Positions 14,013 to 23,226 of a stretch of DNA of 64,000 nt are shown piece by piece; positions within the stretch are counted from its first letter, which is position 1; the number at the start of each line of letters is the position of its first letter. The stretch comes from Burkholderia sp. Lineage in GTDB: Bacteria; Pseudomonadota; Gammaproteobacteria; Burkholderiales; Burkholderiaceae. The stretch lies in contig JASLEG010000087.1 of NCBI GenBank assembly GCA_030151225.1, forward strand, positions 1 through 64,000. Direction: 5' to 3'. The translations under genes were made by a program, and so were the position numbers. The notes beneath the pieces are model-generated. The model was not told the origin of the DNA and did no database searches. It was given only the letters and a program-made list of their open reading frames with translations.

Positions 14013-14429
14013 ATGCCACGTTCCAGTCACGCCAGCAAAGGCAAGTCCGATCGTATTACCCTTCGCTTCGACCAGCAAACCAACGATTTCTATCGCAGGA
14101 AAGCCAACGAAGCGGGTGTCTCCGTTTCCGAGTATTGCCGCCAAAAGCTCGTCCGCGGCATCGTCAACGACAACGTCGAGCAACTAGAAAAGCGGCTCGC
14201 CGCGTTGTTGACCGCGACGCCCAATCTCGCGCAAAACAGCAGCGTCACCAGTTCGCCGACAGGCCGGGATTTTTCCGATTTCCTGCCGATCGATCTTGTT
14301 CGCGCCACCTTCTTCTGTCGCGAGATCCTCTCGGCCATCGCCAAGGACCGCAACGCGCAATTCGTCTTCGAAGCACAGGATCGCGCCGAGCTCGCCACCC
14401 AGAAGCTCATGGGAGGAGACCGTGGCTGA
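14013..14429 (+). CDS. ribbon-helix-helix relaxosome accessory protein (TrwA/TraY/MobC-like)
   Basis: ATG 14013 (after CTGAGGCGCAC) gives a 138-aa protein; an in-frame GTG at 13995 is an alternative. Residues about 10-45 read SDRITLRFDQQTNDFYRRKA then NEAGVSVSEYCRQKLVRG, a classic beta strand plus two helices of the MetJ/Arc type that bind DNA as a dimer. A helix (NDNVEQLEKRLAALL), a Ser/Thr-rich linker and a C-terminal helical domain follow. It overlaps traD by 8 bases. The order RHH-coupling protein-MobF relaxase is that of trwA-trwB-trwC in R388, so it probably binds oriT, helps nicking and represses its own promoter. Confidence 0.75.
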   Translation: MPRSSHASKGKSDRITLRFDQQTNDFYRRKANEAGVSVSEYCRQKLVRGIVNDNVEQLEKRLAALLTATPNLAQNSSVTSSPTGRDFSDFLPIDLVRATFFCREILSAIAKDRNAQFVFEAQDRAELATQKLMGGDRG

Positions 14430-16446
14430 TCAACGTGCTCCCGGTGGCGTCGCCACTTTCTCCCGCGGCACCGCTCTCTGGTGGCAGCAAGTCAAGCTGC
14501 TTTCCAGTGCCTTCGCCGCCGTCCTCGTTGCCTCCATCATCGCCGGAATGCTCGCCGGCGGCGCCTACCTCTATCTCATCACCTCGGCGCAAACGCGGTA
14601 CCTCGCCGTCAAGCACATGGAGGCGCAGTTCCTCACCGTCGTCCCCATGGCGGATCCCGATGTCGTCTTCCATTCCGGTCTCGAGGCGACCCGCCTGCCT
14701 CCTGCTGCCGCGCTCGACTACACCGAGGAGGCTGCCGACGAGTTTTTCATCTACGTGCGAAACGCCGCTCTCTACGCTGCCCTGACTTCAGTCGGCGTTT
14801 GCTTCCTCGCCGTCCTTTTCTGGATGGAGTACGGCCGATCCAAATTGACCGATCAGCAGGTCCGAGGCGCCCGCCTCGTTCCTGCAAAGGAGCTCATCAA
14901 GGAACTCGAGCGCAGGAAGGACGCGAGCCCCTATCGCATCGCCGGGGTGCCCATGCGCAGGAAAGCCGAGAATCTCAACACACTCATCGCCGGCGCCCAG
15001 GGCACCGGCAAGTCGCAGCAGTTCTTCGCACTGATGGCCCAGGCGCGCGCAAACGGAAAGAAGGGCGTCGTCTACGACCCGTCCGGAGAGTTCACGGCCG
15101 CCTTCTTCCGCGAGGGCAAGGACATCCTCTTGAACCCGCTCGACGCGCGCAGTCCGAACTGGAATCCCTGGCGCGAGATTCAGGACGAAATTCACTTCGA
15201 CAGCCTCGCCGAGGGGCTCATCCCTATCCCGCCGAACGTGCCCGATCCGTTCTTCGCCATCGCGGGACGCAACGTCTTCAAGGACACCCTGCGTGCCCTC
15301 GCCTCCGACAACAAGCGCACGAATGCGGCGCTTTACAGGGCGATCGCTCGCAGCAATCTGGACGAACTCGCCGCGATTTTGGCGGGGGAGTCTGCTGCGA
15401 CCTACGTGGACCCGAAGACCGAGCGCACCGGCATGAGCCTCAAGATGACCGTGCAGAATCAGCTCGACAGCTTCCGCTTTCTCCACGACGAAGGCGAGCC
15501 GTTTTCCATTCGTGAGTGGACGCAGAACCAGGACGACGATTCCTGGCTGTTCATCACCGTCAACGAGGAGCAGAAGGTCGCACTCCTGCCTATCATCAGC
15601 CTGTGGTGCGACATCGCGGTGCGCGCCTTGCTCACGCTCGAGCCGATCCACCGGGAACGCATGTGGTACTACTACGACGAGATTCCCACCCTCCAGAAGC
15701 TCGAGATCCTCAAACTCGCCGTCACCAATACCCGCAAGTACGGCGGCTGCTTCGTTCTCGGCCTCCAGGATTTCGCCCAGCTCTTCCAGATTTACGGCGA
15801 GTACCTCGCGCGAACCATCATCTCCGGTTGTCAGACCAAGCTGCTGCTGCGGGTGACCGATGGGGACGCCGCCAAGGCGCTGGCCAACGCCATCGGCCAG
15901 GCCGACATGGACGAGAAGGAGGAAAGCCTCAACCTCGGCATTGACGAGCGTCGTGACGGCATGAGTGTGTTCGCCAAGCGCAACCTTCGCGACCTGGTGC
16001 TCTCGTCCGAAATTTTGCACCTCCCGGACATGGAGGGCTATCTCGTCACCCCGGGTGATTATCCGATCGCCCGCGTCAAATACGAGTACGTCCCCTACAC
16101 GATGGGCGTCACGCCATTCATCCCACGCCGGAAATTCGAATTGATCGCGCCGGTGGGAGGCGCACCGAGCGGCGGTGCTACCCCCCCGCAGCAACCTGCG
16201 AAGTCCGCCGCTTCCGGCGCGTCGTCCAGTACGTCTGGAAAACCTTCGGCTTCGCAGTCCACTTCGGTGCCGCCGGCGGGAGTGGTGACGCCGCCGCCTG
16301 CGTCTCCGAACGCCGAGCGCGGCGAGCAATTCCGGCTCGGTACAGGAGAGATCGTCGACATGGATACCGGCGAAATCAAGCCGCTACCTGACGGCTCCGC
16401 CCGGCCGGCCGACGCGGCTCCCGGCCTCGGCAACCTGCTCGGGTGA
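14422..16446 (+). CDS. traD: type IV coupling protein TraD (TrwB/VirD4 family ATPase)
   Basis: GTG 14422 is supported by the strong GGGAGGAG site and overlaps the RHH gene. The 674-aa protein has two N-terminal membrane segments (about residues 25-55 and 112-132), the Walker A motif GAQGTGKS at about 191-198, a TraD-like AAD-binding segment with YDPSGEF, a Walker B region near WYYYDEIPTL, and GLQDFAQL typical of coupling proteins. The C-terminal 80 residues are a Pro/Ser-rich linker ending in DMDTGEIKPLPDG, likely the relaxase or T4SS contact tail. It is a hexameric inner-membrane motor that links the TraI-DNA complex to the transfer channel. The relaxase gene follows after 6 bases. Confidence 0.92.
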   Translation: MADQRAPGGVATFSRGTALWWQQVKLLSSAFAAVLVASIIAGMLAGGAYLYLITSAQTRYLAVKHMEAQFLTVVPMADPDVVFHSGLEATRLPPAAALDYTEEAADEFFIYVRNAALYAALTSVGVCFLAVLFWMEYGRSKLTDQQVRGARLVPAKELIKELERRKDASPYRIAGVPMRRKAENLNTLIAGAQGTGKSQQFFALMAQARANGKKGVVYDPSGEFTAAFFREGKDILLNPLDARSPNWNPWREIQDEIHFDSLAEGLIPIPPNVPDPFFAIAGRNVFKDTLRALASDNKRTNAALYRAIARSNLDELAAILAGESAATYVDPKTERTGMSLKMTVQNQLDSFRFLHDEGEPFSIREWTQNQDDDSWLFITVNEEQKVALLPIISLWCDIAVRALLTLEPIHRERMWYYYDEIPTLQKLEILKLAVTNTRKYGGCFVLGLQDFAQLFQIYGEYLARTIISGCQTKLLLRVTDGDAAKALANAIGQADMDEKEESLNLGIDERRDGMSVFAKRNLRDLVLSSEILHLPDMEGYLVTPGDYPIARVKYEYVPYTMGVTPFIPRRKFELIAPVGGAPSGGATPPQQPAKSAASGASSSTSGKPSASQSTSVPPAGVVTPPPASPNAERGEQFRLGTGEIVDMDTGEIKPLPDGSARPADAAPGLGNLLG

Positions 16447-16452
16447 CCCGCC

Positions 16453-19344
16453 ATGCTCAGTCTCCACAACGTCGGCAGCGCCGGCCAGGCACTTCACTAT
16501 TTCTCGAAGGATAACTACTACACCACGGACCAGGGCCTCGAGCATTCCGCTTGGTTCGGCAAGGGCGCCGCAGCGCTTGGGTTGAACGGCCAGGTGGATC
16601 GCGACGGATTCTTCAAGCTGCTTTCCGGACGCGTCGGCACTCAGCAGCTCGGCCGGGTCATCATCGACGAAAAGGGCGAGCCAGAGGTCATGCACCGACC
16701 CGGGATCGACCTGACGTTCTCCGCACCCAAGAGCGTCAGTATCGCCGCGGAGGTATTCGAAGATCACCAGGTGCGACATGCCCATGAAGAAGCGGTCAAG
16801 GAAGCCCTGGCTTATGTCGAGGCGGTCGCCGCCCAGGCGCGCAAGACCGAGGACGGCCAGACCCTCTCGGAGGACACCGGGAACATCGTGGCGGCGCTCT
16901 TTCGCCACAATACCAGCCGGGATCTCGACCCGGACACCCACACGCATGCGTTGATCATGAACGCCACCCAGCGCACTGACGGGGAATGGCGCTCGCTCGT
17001 CAACGATTCGCTCTACCTGCAGCAGAAACTCATTGGCGCGATCTACACCTCTTCGCTGGCACGCGGCCTGCAAAAACGCGGATACGCGATCACCGCACCA
17101 GACAAGAACGGCAACTTCGAGCTCGTCGGGGTGACGCGAGAGCAGATAGAGCATTTCAGCCAACGGTCGGCCGCCCGCGACCGGTGGTTGGTCGAGAATG
17201 GTATCGATCCGGCCGCCGCGACGCCGGCGGAGAAGGAGCGCGCCACGCTCGCCACGCGCCAGCGCAAGGTCGAGGTTGACCACGACGCGCTTTCCGGACA
17301 GTGGCGGGCGCGCGCGCAGGCCATCGGCCTCGACTACAACGCAATCCACGATCGAGCGCAGCAGTCGCGCGACGCCGGCGAGGATGCCCGGGCCGTAAAG
17401 ATGACCGGCCGCGAGGCGTTGTCCTTCGCCGCAGCTCACCTCGGTGAGCGTGAGCAGGTGTTCGGCCCCAACGATCTGCGCAAGACCGCGATCGAACACG
17501 CCGTGGGGCGCGCCGCGCACCAGGACATCCTCAAGGCCTACGACAAGCTGGTCGACGAGGGCAAGATCATCGTCTTGCCCGATCGTAACATCACTACAAA
17601 GAAGCTGCTCGAAACCGAGCAATGGACCATCGCAAAGGCCCTGTCGGCCCGCGGCACAGTTCCGGCCATCGGGACTGAAGACCACGTGCGCGGTCGAATC
17701 GATCAAATCGAGCAGTCCATGCGCCTCGAGCGCGCTCAACCGGATTTCGGATTCACCTCCGGGCAGCGGGATGGGGTGGTCCTGGCCACCACCAGTCGGG
17801 ATCGGTTTGTCGCTGTCCAGGGCCTGGCCGGTGTGGGCAAAACCACCATGGTCAAGGCGACCGTCCAGATCTCCCAGGAACACAGTTACCTCGTGCGCGG
17901 TATGGCGCCAACTGGCAAAGCCGCACAGCAGCTGTCCCATGACGCCGGCATCGAGGCGCAGACTGTGACCATGTTCGAGATCCACGAGAAGCGGCGCCAG
18001 GAGGATCTCAAGCATCTGCGGCAATACGTGCCGGACCTCAAGCGCGAACGCGAAGTGTGGATCGTCGACGAAGCGTCATTTCTCGCTCAGCGACAAATGG
18101 CACGGCTCCTCTACATGGCCGAGCAGGCGGACGCAAAGGTCGTGCTCCTTGGGGACAAGCTCCAGCTGCAGGCGATCGAGGCGGGCAAGCCCTTCGAGAT
18201 CCTGCAGGACGAAGGCCTGGCCACCGCGCGCATGACACAGATCCAGCGTCAGAAGAACCCCGAGCTTCAGAAGGCCGTGGCCATCACCGTGGGCAGCGAC
18301 GGGCTCGCTCCTGGTGAGCCGCTTACCGACCTGAATCTCGCGCGTAACGCACGCGCGTTCCAATTTCTGGAGGAGGCAGGACGGGTGACCGAGATACCGG
18401 AGCCGGCCGCCTTGATCGATCACCTCGCCGAACAGTATGTGGCGCGAGGTGAGCGGCGCAATGAAACGATCGTGATCACGCCGTTCAATACGGATCGTAA
18501 GGATATCAACGATGCGGTGCGCACAAAGCTGATCGAGCGAGGCGAGCTCGACGCCAGGGAGTCGGATCACACCATTCTCGAGTCCGTGGACATGACCCGG
18601 GCCCAGCAGAAGGAAGCGCAATATTACGAGCCGGGCATGCAGGTGCGGTTCGGCCGTGACTATCAGAAGATCCTCGCGGCGCGAGGCGAGTACATGACCG
18701 TGGTGGGCGTTTCCGGCGATGACGGGATCGTCAGCCTGCGCAAGGGCGATGGCACGACGCTGGAGTGGGAGCCCAAGAAGTACAACCGCGTGGAGGTGTA
18801 TGAGGAGAAGGAGCGGCAACTCGCCGCTCGAGACATGATCCGCTTCACGCGCGGCGACGAACTGGTAAAGAACGGTCACGAAGCCACTGTCGTATCCATC
18901 AGCGGGAACCAAGCCGTACTCCGATTATCGGACGGCAAGGAGATTCCCTGGGATCTGGATGCCCAGCGGCACTGGGACCACGCCTACGCCGCGACTATCC
19001 ACGCCGCTCAAGGAGCAACGCGAGAGCAGGCAATGCTCCACATTCCGTCCGAGAAGCTCGAGCCCCGTGGCCCGCTGACCGAGCTGCGGCAGAACGACGT
19101 GGCGGCAGTCGTGCGGCGCATCTTCGGCGATCGCAGTTTCTATGTGGGAGAGACGCGGCCGGTCGATGACCTGCAGGTCTACACGACGAGTGCCGCCGGA
19201 GCGCGATGGGCGGTCACGCAGCATCAGGACAAGCCCAGCGCGGTGGAGGCGTTGCGCGAACACGAGCGACCGATGCAACTCACCAACTCCTCACAACAGC
19301 AAGGCAAGCGGGCCATCCAGCAGATGCAGATCGAGCCGGATTGA
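16453..19344 (+). CDS. traI: MobF conjugative relaxase-helicase TraI/TrwC
   Basis: The 963-aa protein starts MLSLHNVGSAGQALHYFSKD with the catalytic tyrosine pair NYYT at residues 22-23. The metal-binding histidines lie in PDTHTHALIMN (about 160-170). The C-terminal helicase has Walker A GLAGVGKTT (about 457-465), a VDEAS motif near 537, and the superfamily IB RecD-like YAATIHAAQGAT motif VI near 838-850. It nicks oriT, stays bound to the 5' end and unwinds the strand. At 963 aa it is close to R388 TrwC (966) and far shorter than F TraI (1756), so the second helicase-like and regulatory domains of F TraI are absent. No frameshift is seen. Confidence 0.95.
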   Translation: MLSLHNVGSAGQALHYFSKDNYYTTDQGLEHSAWFGKGAAALGLNGQVDRDGFFKLLSGRVGTQQLGRVIIDEKGEPEVMHRPGIDLTFSAPKSVSIAAEVFEDHQVRHAHEEAVKEALAYVEAVAAQARKTEDGQTLSEDTGNIVAALFRHNTSRDLDPDTHTHALIMNATQRTDGEWRSLVNDSLYLQQKLIGAIYTSSLARGLQKRGYAITAPDKNGNFELVGVTREQIEHFSQRSAARDRWLVENGIDPAAATPAEKERATLATRQRKVEVDHDALSGQWRARAQAIGLDYNAIHDRAQQSRDAGEDARAVKMTGREALSFAAAHLGEREQVFGPNDLRKTAIEHAVGRAAHQDILKAYDKLVDEGKIIVLPDRNITTKKLLETEQWTIAKALSARGTVPAIGTEDHVRGRIDQIEQSMRLERAQPDFGFTSGQRDGVVLATTSRDRFVAVQGLAGVGKTTMVKATVQISQEHSYLVRGMAPTGKAAQQLSHDAGIEAQTVTMFEIHEKRRQEDLKHLRQYVPDLKREREVWIVDEASFLAQRQMARLLYMAEQADAKVVLLGDKLQLQAIEAGKPFEILQDEGLATARMTQIQRQKNPELQKAVAITVGSDGLAPGEPLTDLNLARNARAFQFLEEAGRVTEIPEPAALIDHLAEQYVARGERRNETIVITPFNTDRKDINDAVRTKLIERGELDARESDHTILESVDMTRAQQKEAQYYEPGMQVRFGRDYQKILAARGEYMTVVGVSGDDGIVSLRKGDGTTLEWEPKKYNRVEVYEEKERQLAARDMIRFTRGDELVKNGHEATVVSISGNQAVLRLSDGKEIPWDLDAQRHWDHAYAATIHAAQGATREQAMLHIPSEKLEPRGPLTELRQNDVAAVVRRIFGDRSFYVGETRPVDDLQVYTTSAAGARWAVTQHQDKPSAVEALREHERPMQLTNSSQQQGKRAIQQMQIEPD

Positions 19345-19548
19345 GTTAGCGCCTTGGGTCTGATCGGGCCGCCCGCCCGCGCAAAAGATGACAGGTCCAC
19401 CGCTCGGCCGAAATTTAGGGAACGACCGAATGCGCGGACCGGTCCTCAATCGTCAAATCGCTGTTACAGTCTCAACCGAAGGTATTTGTCGGCGCCGACG
19501 CCGTGCTGCGTGCTTCGCGGCACGATCTTTAACCAATTGAAAGTAGTT

Positions 19549-20349
19549 ATGAAAATATCCTACATCGTAGCTTCCACCGAGCACGGTTCGCTCATCGTGA
19601 ATCGGAACGATGAAAACTCGAACGAGCAATACGGTGTCTATGGCCTTGGTTACAATCTTCTGGAAACGGGGAGTTTTTTCAAAAGCGACATTGATCTCCT
19701 GAAGGACTTAGTTAGGATCAGAAAAAAGCGGATCGCCGGAAAGCGCCCGTTATCGATAATTGATTGCGGTGCCAATATTGGCGTCCATACCGTTGAGCTT
19801 GCTCGCGTACTCGCTGGCAGTGGTAATGTAACAGCAGTCGAAGCCCAAAAGCATATTTTCTACGCGCTATGTGGAAACGTTGCAATAAATAATTGCTTTA
19901 ATGTAGATGCCAGGAATGTGGCGGTTGGAGCTGAGGACGGCGCCATAAAAATACCGTTTATCGACTACGGGAAGAAATCAAGCTTTGGTAGCCTCGAGCT
20001 CAAGGGCTCCGAGTCAAACGAGGATATCGGTCAAGCCGTCAATTACGAAAGTGGATACGAGGTGCCGCTTGTGAGAATCGACTCCTTAGTTACCGGGCCA
20101 GTCGATTTAATTAAAATCGATGTCGAGGGGATGGAGGCCGAGGTTATTGATGGCGGGAACGCGACACTTCAAAAATACCATCCCGTATTGTTTGTTGAAA
20201 AAATCAAATCAAATCCTGAGGGCTTGGCCGGTAGCCTTCGGGCCCTTGGATATGAGATCATAGACTTGGGGCCAAACATCTTGGCCGTGTATAGCGGCGA
20301 TCCGGATATTGCGGCAATTTCCGAACGTGCCGCTCTATCTATTTCCTAG
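19549..20349 (+). CDS. FkbM-family methyltransferase
   Basis: ATG 19549 begins MKISYIVASTEHGSLIVNRN; the upstream open frame is basic noise. The 266-aa protein has the SAM-binding motif IIDCGANIGVHTVELARVL (about 74-92), GNVTAVEAQKH (motif II), and IDSLVTGPVDLIKIDVEGME with AEVI, the hallmark (D)xxKIDVEG-E of FkbM methyltransferases, followed by PVLFVEK. FkbM enzymes methylate hydroxyl groups on sugars, polyketides or glycolipids; the substrate here is unknown. The gene is clearly less GC-rich than traI (AAA, ATT and AAT codons are frequent), suggesting recent acquisition. Its 3' end overlaps the converging kinase gene by 11 bases. Confidence 0.85.
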   Translation: MKISYIVASTEHGSLIVNRNDENSNEQYGVYGLGYNLLETGSFFKSDIDLLKDLVRIRKKRIAGKRPLSIIDCGANIGVHTVELARVLAGSGNVTAVEAQKHIFYALCGNVAINNCFNVDARNVAVGAEDGAIKIPFIDYGKKSSFGSLELKGSESNEDIGQAVNYESGYEVPLVRIDSLVTGPVDLIKIDVEGMEAEVIDGGNATLQKYHPVLFVEKIKSNPEGLAGSLRALGYEIIDLGPNILAVYSGDPDIAAISERAALSIS

Positions 20350-21730
20350 ACGCGACGCGTGGGGATCGATCAGCAGTATTCAAGGGGAAGTTCGCTGGGA
20401 AGCACATCCTGAAGGAGGTCCCCTTTTCAACTTGGCTGTCCACCTCGATCGTACCGCCCAATACTTGAATTAAACCTCTTACAACAGCGAGACCCATTCC
20501 ATAGCCAGACGCATAACGATGTTCCGGAAAATGGCTCTGGAAGAATGGCGAAAAGAGATACTTCATTTTCTCCTCGTTTATTCCCGCACCTTCGTCTATC
20601 ACTTCAATTTGAACTGGCAGCTCTCTGTTGGTGTAGTTAATCCCAAATATTACATTTATGCTTCCTCGGTCTGAGTATTTGACTGCGTTTTCAACGATAT
20701 TGTCCAAAATTTGTTGGATACGCTGTTCGTCCGACCGGAATGTGCAGTTCTGGGATGTCCTTGTCTGAGAAATGTGAAGGTTCTTCTTGCTCGCGGTCGA
20801 GCTAAAGCGACTTTCTGTCCTATCGACGACCTGCTGCAGATCGACGTCCTCGATGTTTAGGTTGGTCTTTATCGTATCGAGCCGAAGAAAGTCAGTCAGA
20901 TCGCGCATATGTGTCTCTATGTGCTTTGCCGCTCTCTCGATATTAAAGACCGCCAACATTACGTGCCGATCCATAGGCAAATCAGAAACGTTATCGATAG
21001 CGGATACGATCGTCTGGAGTGGATTCCGAAGCTCGTGGTTAAGTGCTCCGAGGAAGACCTGCTTTGTGTGTGCCACCTGACGAGCGGCCTCAAAGGCTCT
21101 TTGAAAGTTTCTGGAAGATCGGTCGAGCATGATAATCGCAAGTAGGAAAATCATAGAAACACCGATGTTACTGTAAAGCAAAATCGCCCTGTCGCGCAGA
21201 GCTGACTTCAAGACCGAGTCCCGTCGCTTGATCTCGGCCGCACCGATGGCCTTGATGAAATCTTCGTAGCTCGAGGTTACCGTCGCGAGATTCCGGTGCA
21301 GAATTTCGATTGTGGAAGAGCCTCCGTGCGGAAAATTTTCCATCAACGGATCCATTTCCGCGAAAGTTTCCTCCAGTTTTGCGATTGTAGGCGCGTATTC
21401 AGGTTGCCGGTACGAGAACTCGGTGGAGTCCGATTTCTGGGAAATAATAAAAAATTTTGATAAGAGTATTTCATACTGAAATCTAATTTTCTTTGCCTCG
21501 TCTTTGTTGCTACCGTCGAATCGGAAAAGCGAGGCCTGGAAATCGTCTGCGGCAGTTCTAAACTGCGCGACGTTCCAAAATGGGTCGTCGTTGGGCCCCA
21601 TCGTGTCGTAAATGGAGCGCTCCTGGGTTATCGAGACCAAGAAAACCAGCCAACCAACCAGGAGGAATGCCATGGATATGGTCAATCCTTTGACGCGTGG
21701 TGGCCGTAGATTTTGTTTCGATTCTTTCAT
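20339..21730 (-). CDS. membrane sensor histidine kinase
   Basis: The 463-aa protein has a first membrane segment at about 16-35 (LTISMAFLLVGWLVFLVSIT), a periplasmic sensing region of about 145 residues, a second membrane segment near 182-202 (IGVSMIFLLAIIMLD), then the H-box FLGALNHELRNPLQT with the phosphoacceptor His near residue 231. The catalytic domain has N-box DNIVENAVKYS, G1 DEGAGI, F-box FSPFF and G2 GYGMGLAVVRGL. It starts 4 bases from the end of the exported-protein gene upstream, so the three minus-strand genes form one operon. It probably phosphorylates the receiver-domain regulator encoded first in the operon. AT-richer than the tra genes. Confidence 0.9.
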   Translation of the reverse strand: MKESKQNLRPPRVKGLTISMAFLLVGWLVFLVSITQERSIYDTMGPNDDPFWNVAQFRTAADDFQASLFRFDGSNKDEAKKIRFQYEILLSKFFIISQKSDSTEFSYRQPEYAPTIAKLEETFAEMDPLMENFPHGGSSTIEILHRNLATVTSSYEDFIKAIGAAEIKRRDSVLKSALRDRAILLYSNIGVSMIFLLAIIMLDRSSRNFQRAFEAARQVAHTKQVFLGALNHELRNPLQTIVSAIDNVSDLPMDRHVMLAVFNIERAAKHIETHMRDLTDFLRLDTIKTNLNIEDVDLQQVVDRTESRFSSTASKKNLHISQTRTSQNCTFRSDEQRIQQILDNIVENAVKYSDRGSINVIFGINYTNRELPVQIEVIDEGAGINEEKMKYLFSPFFQSHFPEHRYASGYGMGLAVVRGLIQVLGGTIEVDSQVEKGTSFRMCFPANFPLNTADRSPRVASRK

Positions 21731-22257
21731 TTTACGAGAACTGCTCTAACTTGGCGTATTTCGCGCGTGGTGTAATCGAGCTTTTTTGTTAGATCCTTTT
21801 CGCTGTCGCGCGAGTAGACGAAGAATAGCGGGCCCATGTCACGAAGGCGCAAATATGTGCCGTTTGACATATATGCTAGCAAAGGATGAAATGTCTGAAT
21901 ATCCTCGATCGAGACATCGTGAAGCACGTAGCCGTCATATGCCACGAGATCGATCTTCGTCCCATAGGCGCCTACCTGCTTTAAAATATCTTCCATCTTT
22001 GGTCCGCGGAATGTAGACGGCTCAGTCCAGGGGGTAGAAGTAGTCAGTTCGGCCTGGGGTAGTATCTGCAGCGCCCGCTTATCAAATACAAAGCACTTAC
22101 ATGCACTTTCATTTGTATTTCGGATCTTGCCGCTAACGGTGAGCGCTAGCGGGACGATATCTGCTCGCGCGCCGCGCGAGGGCAGCACGATAGTGCAGCA
22201 GAGGAGGATGACCATGAGCGGCCAAAGGGTCGCCCTGCGAGTCCCACTATTCTTCAT
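21727..22257 (-). CDS. exported small protein, possibly molybdopterin-oxidoreductase-like sensor partner
   Basis: The frame is open from 22326, but ATG 22257 gives a clean signal peptide (MKNSGTRRATLWPLMVILLC, cleaved after RGARA) and a normal 11-base overlap with the previous gene. The mature part, about 145 residues, has LTVSGKIRNTNES, then WTEPSTFRGPKMEDILKQVG, LVAYDGYVLHDVSIED and YLRLRDMGPLFFVY. The fold pattern (a sulfite-oxidase-like GP-L-DIL segment followed by a Y-DGY-- strand) suggests the oxidoreductase molybdopterin-binding superfamily, but no cofactor cysteine is evident in the expected site. It is encoded between a regulator and its kinase and overlaps the kinase start, so a role in periplasmic signal sensing is likely. 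Confidence 0.7.
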   Translation of the reverse strand: MKNSGTRRATLWPLMVILLCCTIVLPSRGARADIVPLALTVSGKIRNTNESACKCFVFDKRALQILPQAELTTSTPWTEPSTFRGPKMEDILKQVGAYGTKIDLVAYDGYVLHDVSIEDIQTFHPLLAYMSNGTYLRLRDMGPLFFVYSRDSEKDLTKKLDYTTREIRQVRAVLVK

Positions 22258-23116
22258 TGTTTGGGACCCTATGCGAATGTTGTTCAAGTGCGGCTGCGAT
22301 AATGCCAACTCTTGCTGGCTTTTCATATGGGCCTTTAATCTTGAACAGTGTCATCATCTCAACAATCGAATTCGCATGCTCGGACTGTCCCATATACGCT
22401 GTCAGGATAACGATCGGCGCATTGACGTTTCGTTTCAGTCGGATCTCTTCGATGCAGTGCCTCGCGGTTTCCTTTCCCAGGAGCCAATCTATGACGAAGC
22501 CGCTGAAGGTCGTCTTGTTCATCGCATCGAGAAGAGCGTTGCACGTGTAGAACGGCAATGCAGTGAAGTTTCTTTTTTGCAACGCCCGTGCAAGCTCGTT
22601 AGCGGAATCTTCATTGTCATCTAGTACGGCGACGATCGGCTTTTGCGGAGTGGCCTGCCTGCCATCAATTTCGATTCTTTCAACGAAGTGTTTGATTCCA
22701 TCCGGGGCGTGGGAGGATCGATAGACCCGCCATTGGTCGCCGATGCGGAGTGCAACAAAAAGCGGTGGTGTCGAAAGCGGATCGACTTCGGCGCCTATAA
22801 CCGCGACGCACGGCAACTCTTCGTGTCCGACCGCGAGTATGCAACGTTGTCCAGCGTAGTTGAGAACGTCGGTGGCGTCAGAATCTTCCAGCAATTCTGC
22901 CGGCGCGACGCCAAATACCGATGCGATGTCACGAATCTGAGCCAAGCTCCAGGGGCTCTCCCCTTTCAGCTTTCTGTGTGCCTGCGACGCGCTTAGCCGC
23001 AGATGCTTCTCAATTTCCGCAGCGTGTTGACGTCTCGGTATCCCCTTGCTGTCGAGAAGTTCACGTACTTTCTCTGCGATCGCCTTAGCATCAAATACCG
23101 GCTGTGTGGCTTCCAT
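22247..23116 (-). CDS. BetR-type HTH plus receiver domain response regulator
   Basis: The 289-aa protein starts MEATQPVFDAKAIAEKVREL. Residues about 10-75 form a BetR-like HTH (KGIPRRQHAAEIEKHLRLSA, SQAHRKLKG, then SLAQIRDIASVFGVAPAELL). A beta-rich linker domain follows. A receiver domain starts near 162 (PIVAVLDDNEDSANELARAL) with the phosphoacceptor Asp in VIDWLLG near 209, the Thr in VILTAYMG, and a Lys-Pro in YEKPARV. This order, DNA-binding domain first and receiver last, is the reverse of OmpR-type regulators. It heads the operon with the exported protein and the kinase. A perfect palindrome 33 bases upstream is a likely operator. Confidence 0.85.
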   Translation of the reverse strand: MEATQPVFDAKAIAEKVRELLDSKGIPRRQHAAEIEKHLRLSASQAHRKLKGESPWSLAQIRDIASVFGVAPAELLEDSDATDVLNYAGQRCILAVGHEELPCVAVIGAEVDPLSTPPLFVALRIGDQWRVYRSSHAPDGIKHFVERIEIDGRQATPQKPIVAVLDDNEDSANELARALQKRNFTALPFYTCNALLDAMNKTTFSGFVIDWLLGKETARHCIEEIRLKRNVNAPIVILTAYMGQSEHANSIVEMMTLFKIKGPYEKPARVGIIAAALEQHSHRVPNNEE

Positions 23117-23148
23117 GGATCCCTTTTTTTGTAGCAGCGCCGTAGAAA

Positions 23149-23167
23149 AGTCGCATGGAATGCGACT
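23149..23167. promoter_or_regulatory. palindromic operator candidate for the BetR-type regulator
   Basis: AGTCGCAT-GGA-ATGCGACT is a perfect 8-bp inverted repeat located 33-51 bases upstream of the regulator start. A further half-like GCGACTTT lies at 23203-23210, overlapping the plus-strand promoter candidate. HTH regulators usually bind such symmetric sites; direct evidence is lacking. Confidence 0.55.
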
Positions 23168-23197
23168 GTTGTGGCGTGGAAACAGTATGAAAATTGC

Positions 23198-23226
23198 TTG
23201 ACGCGACTTTCCGCCTGCTCTACTGT
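23198..23226 (+). promoter_or_regulatory. sigma-70 promoter candidate, plus strand
   Basis: TTGACG (23198-23203) and TACTGT (23221-23226) are separated by 17 bases and lie divergently to the regulator gene. The transcript would run towards the type IV secretion operon but first meets the hairpin at 23386 and the terminator at 23843. The -35 box is immediately followed by the GACTTT half-site, so the BetR-type regulator might control it. Confidence 0.5.

Noticed and set aside
14788..16329. 513-codon minus-strand frame opposite traD
   Set aside because: Antisense shadow; the plus-strand product has Walker motifs and full-length homology to coupling proteins.
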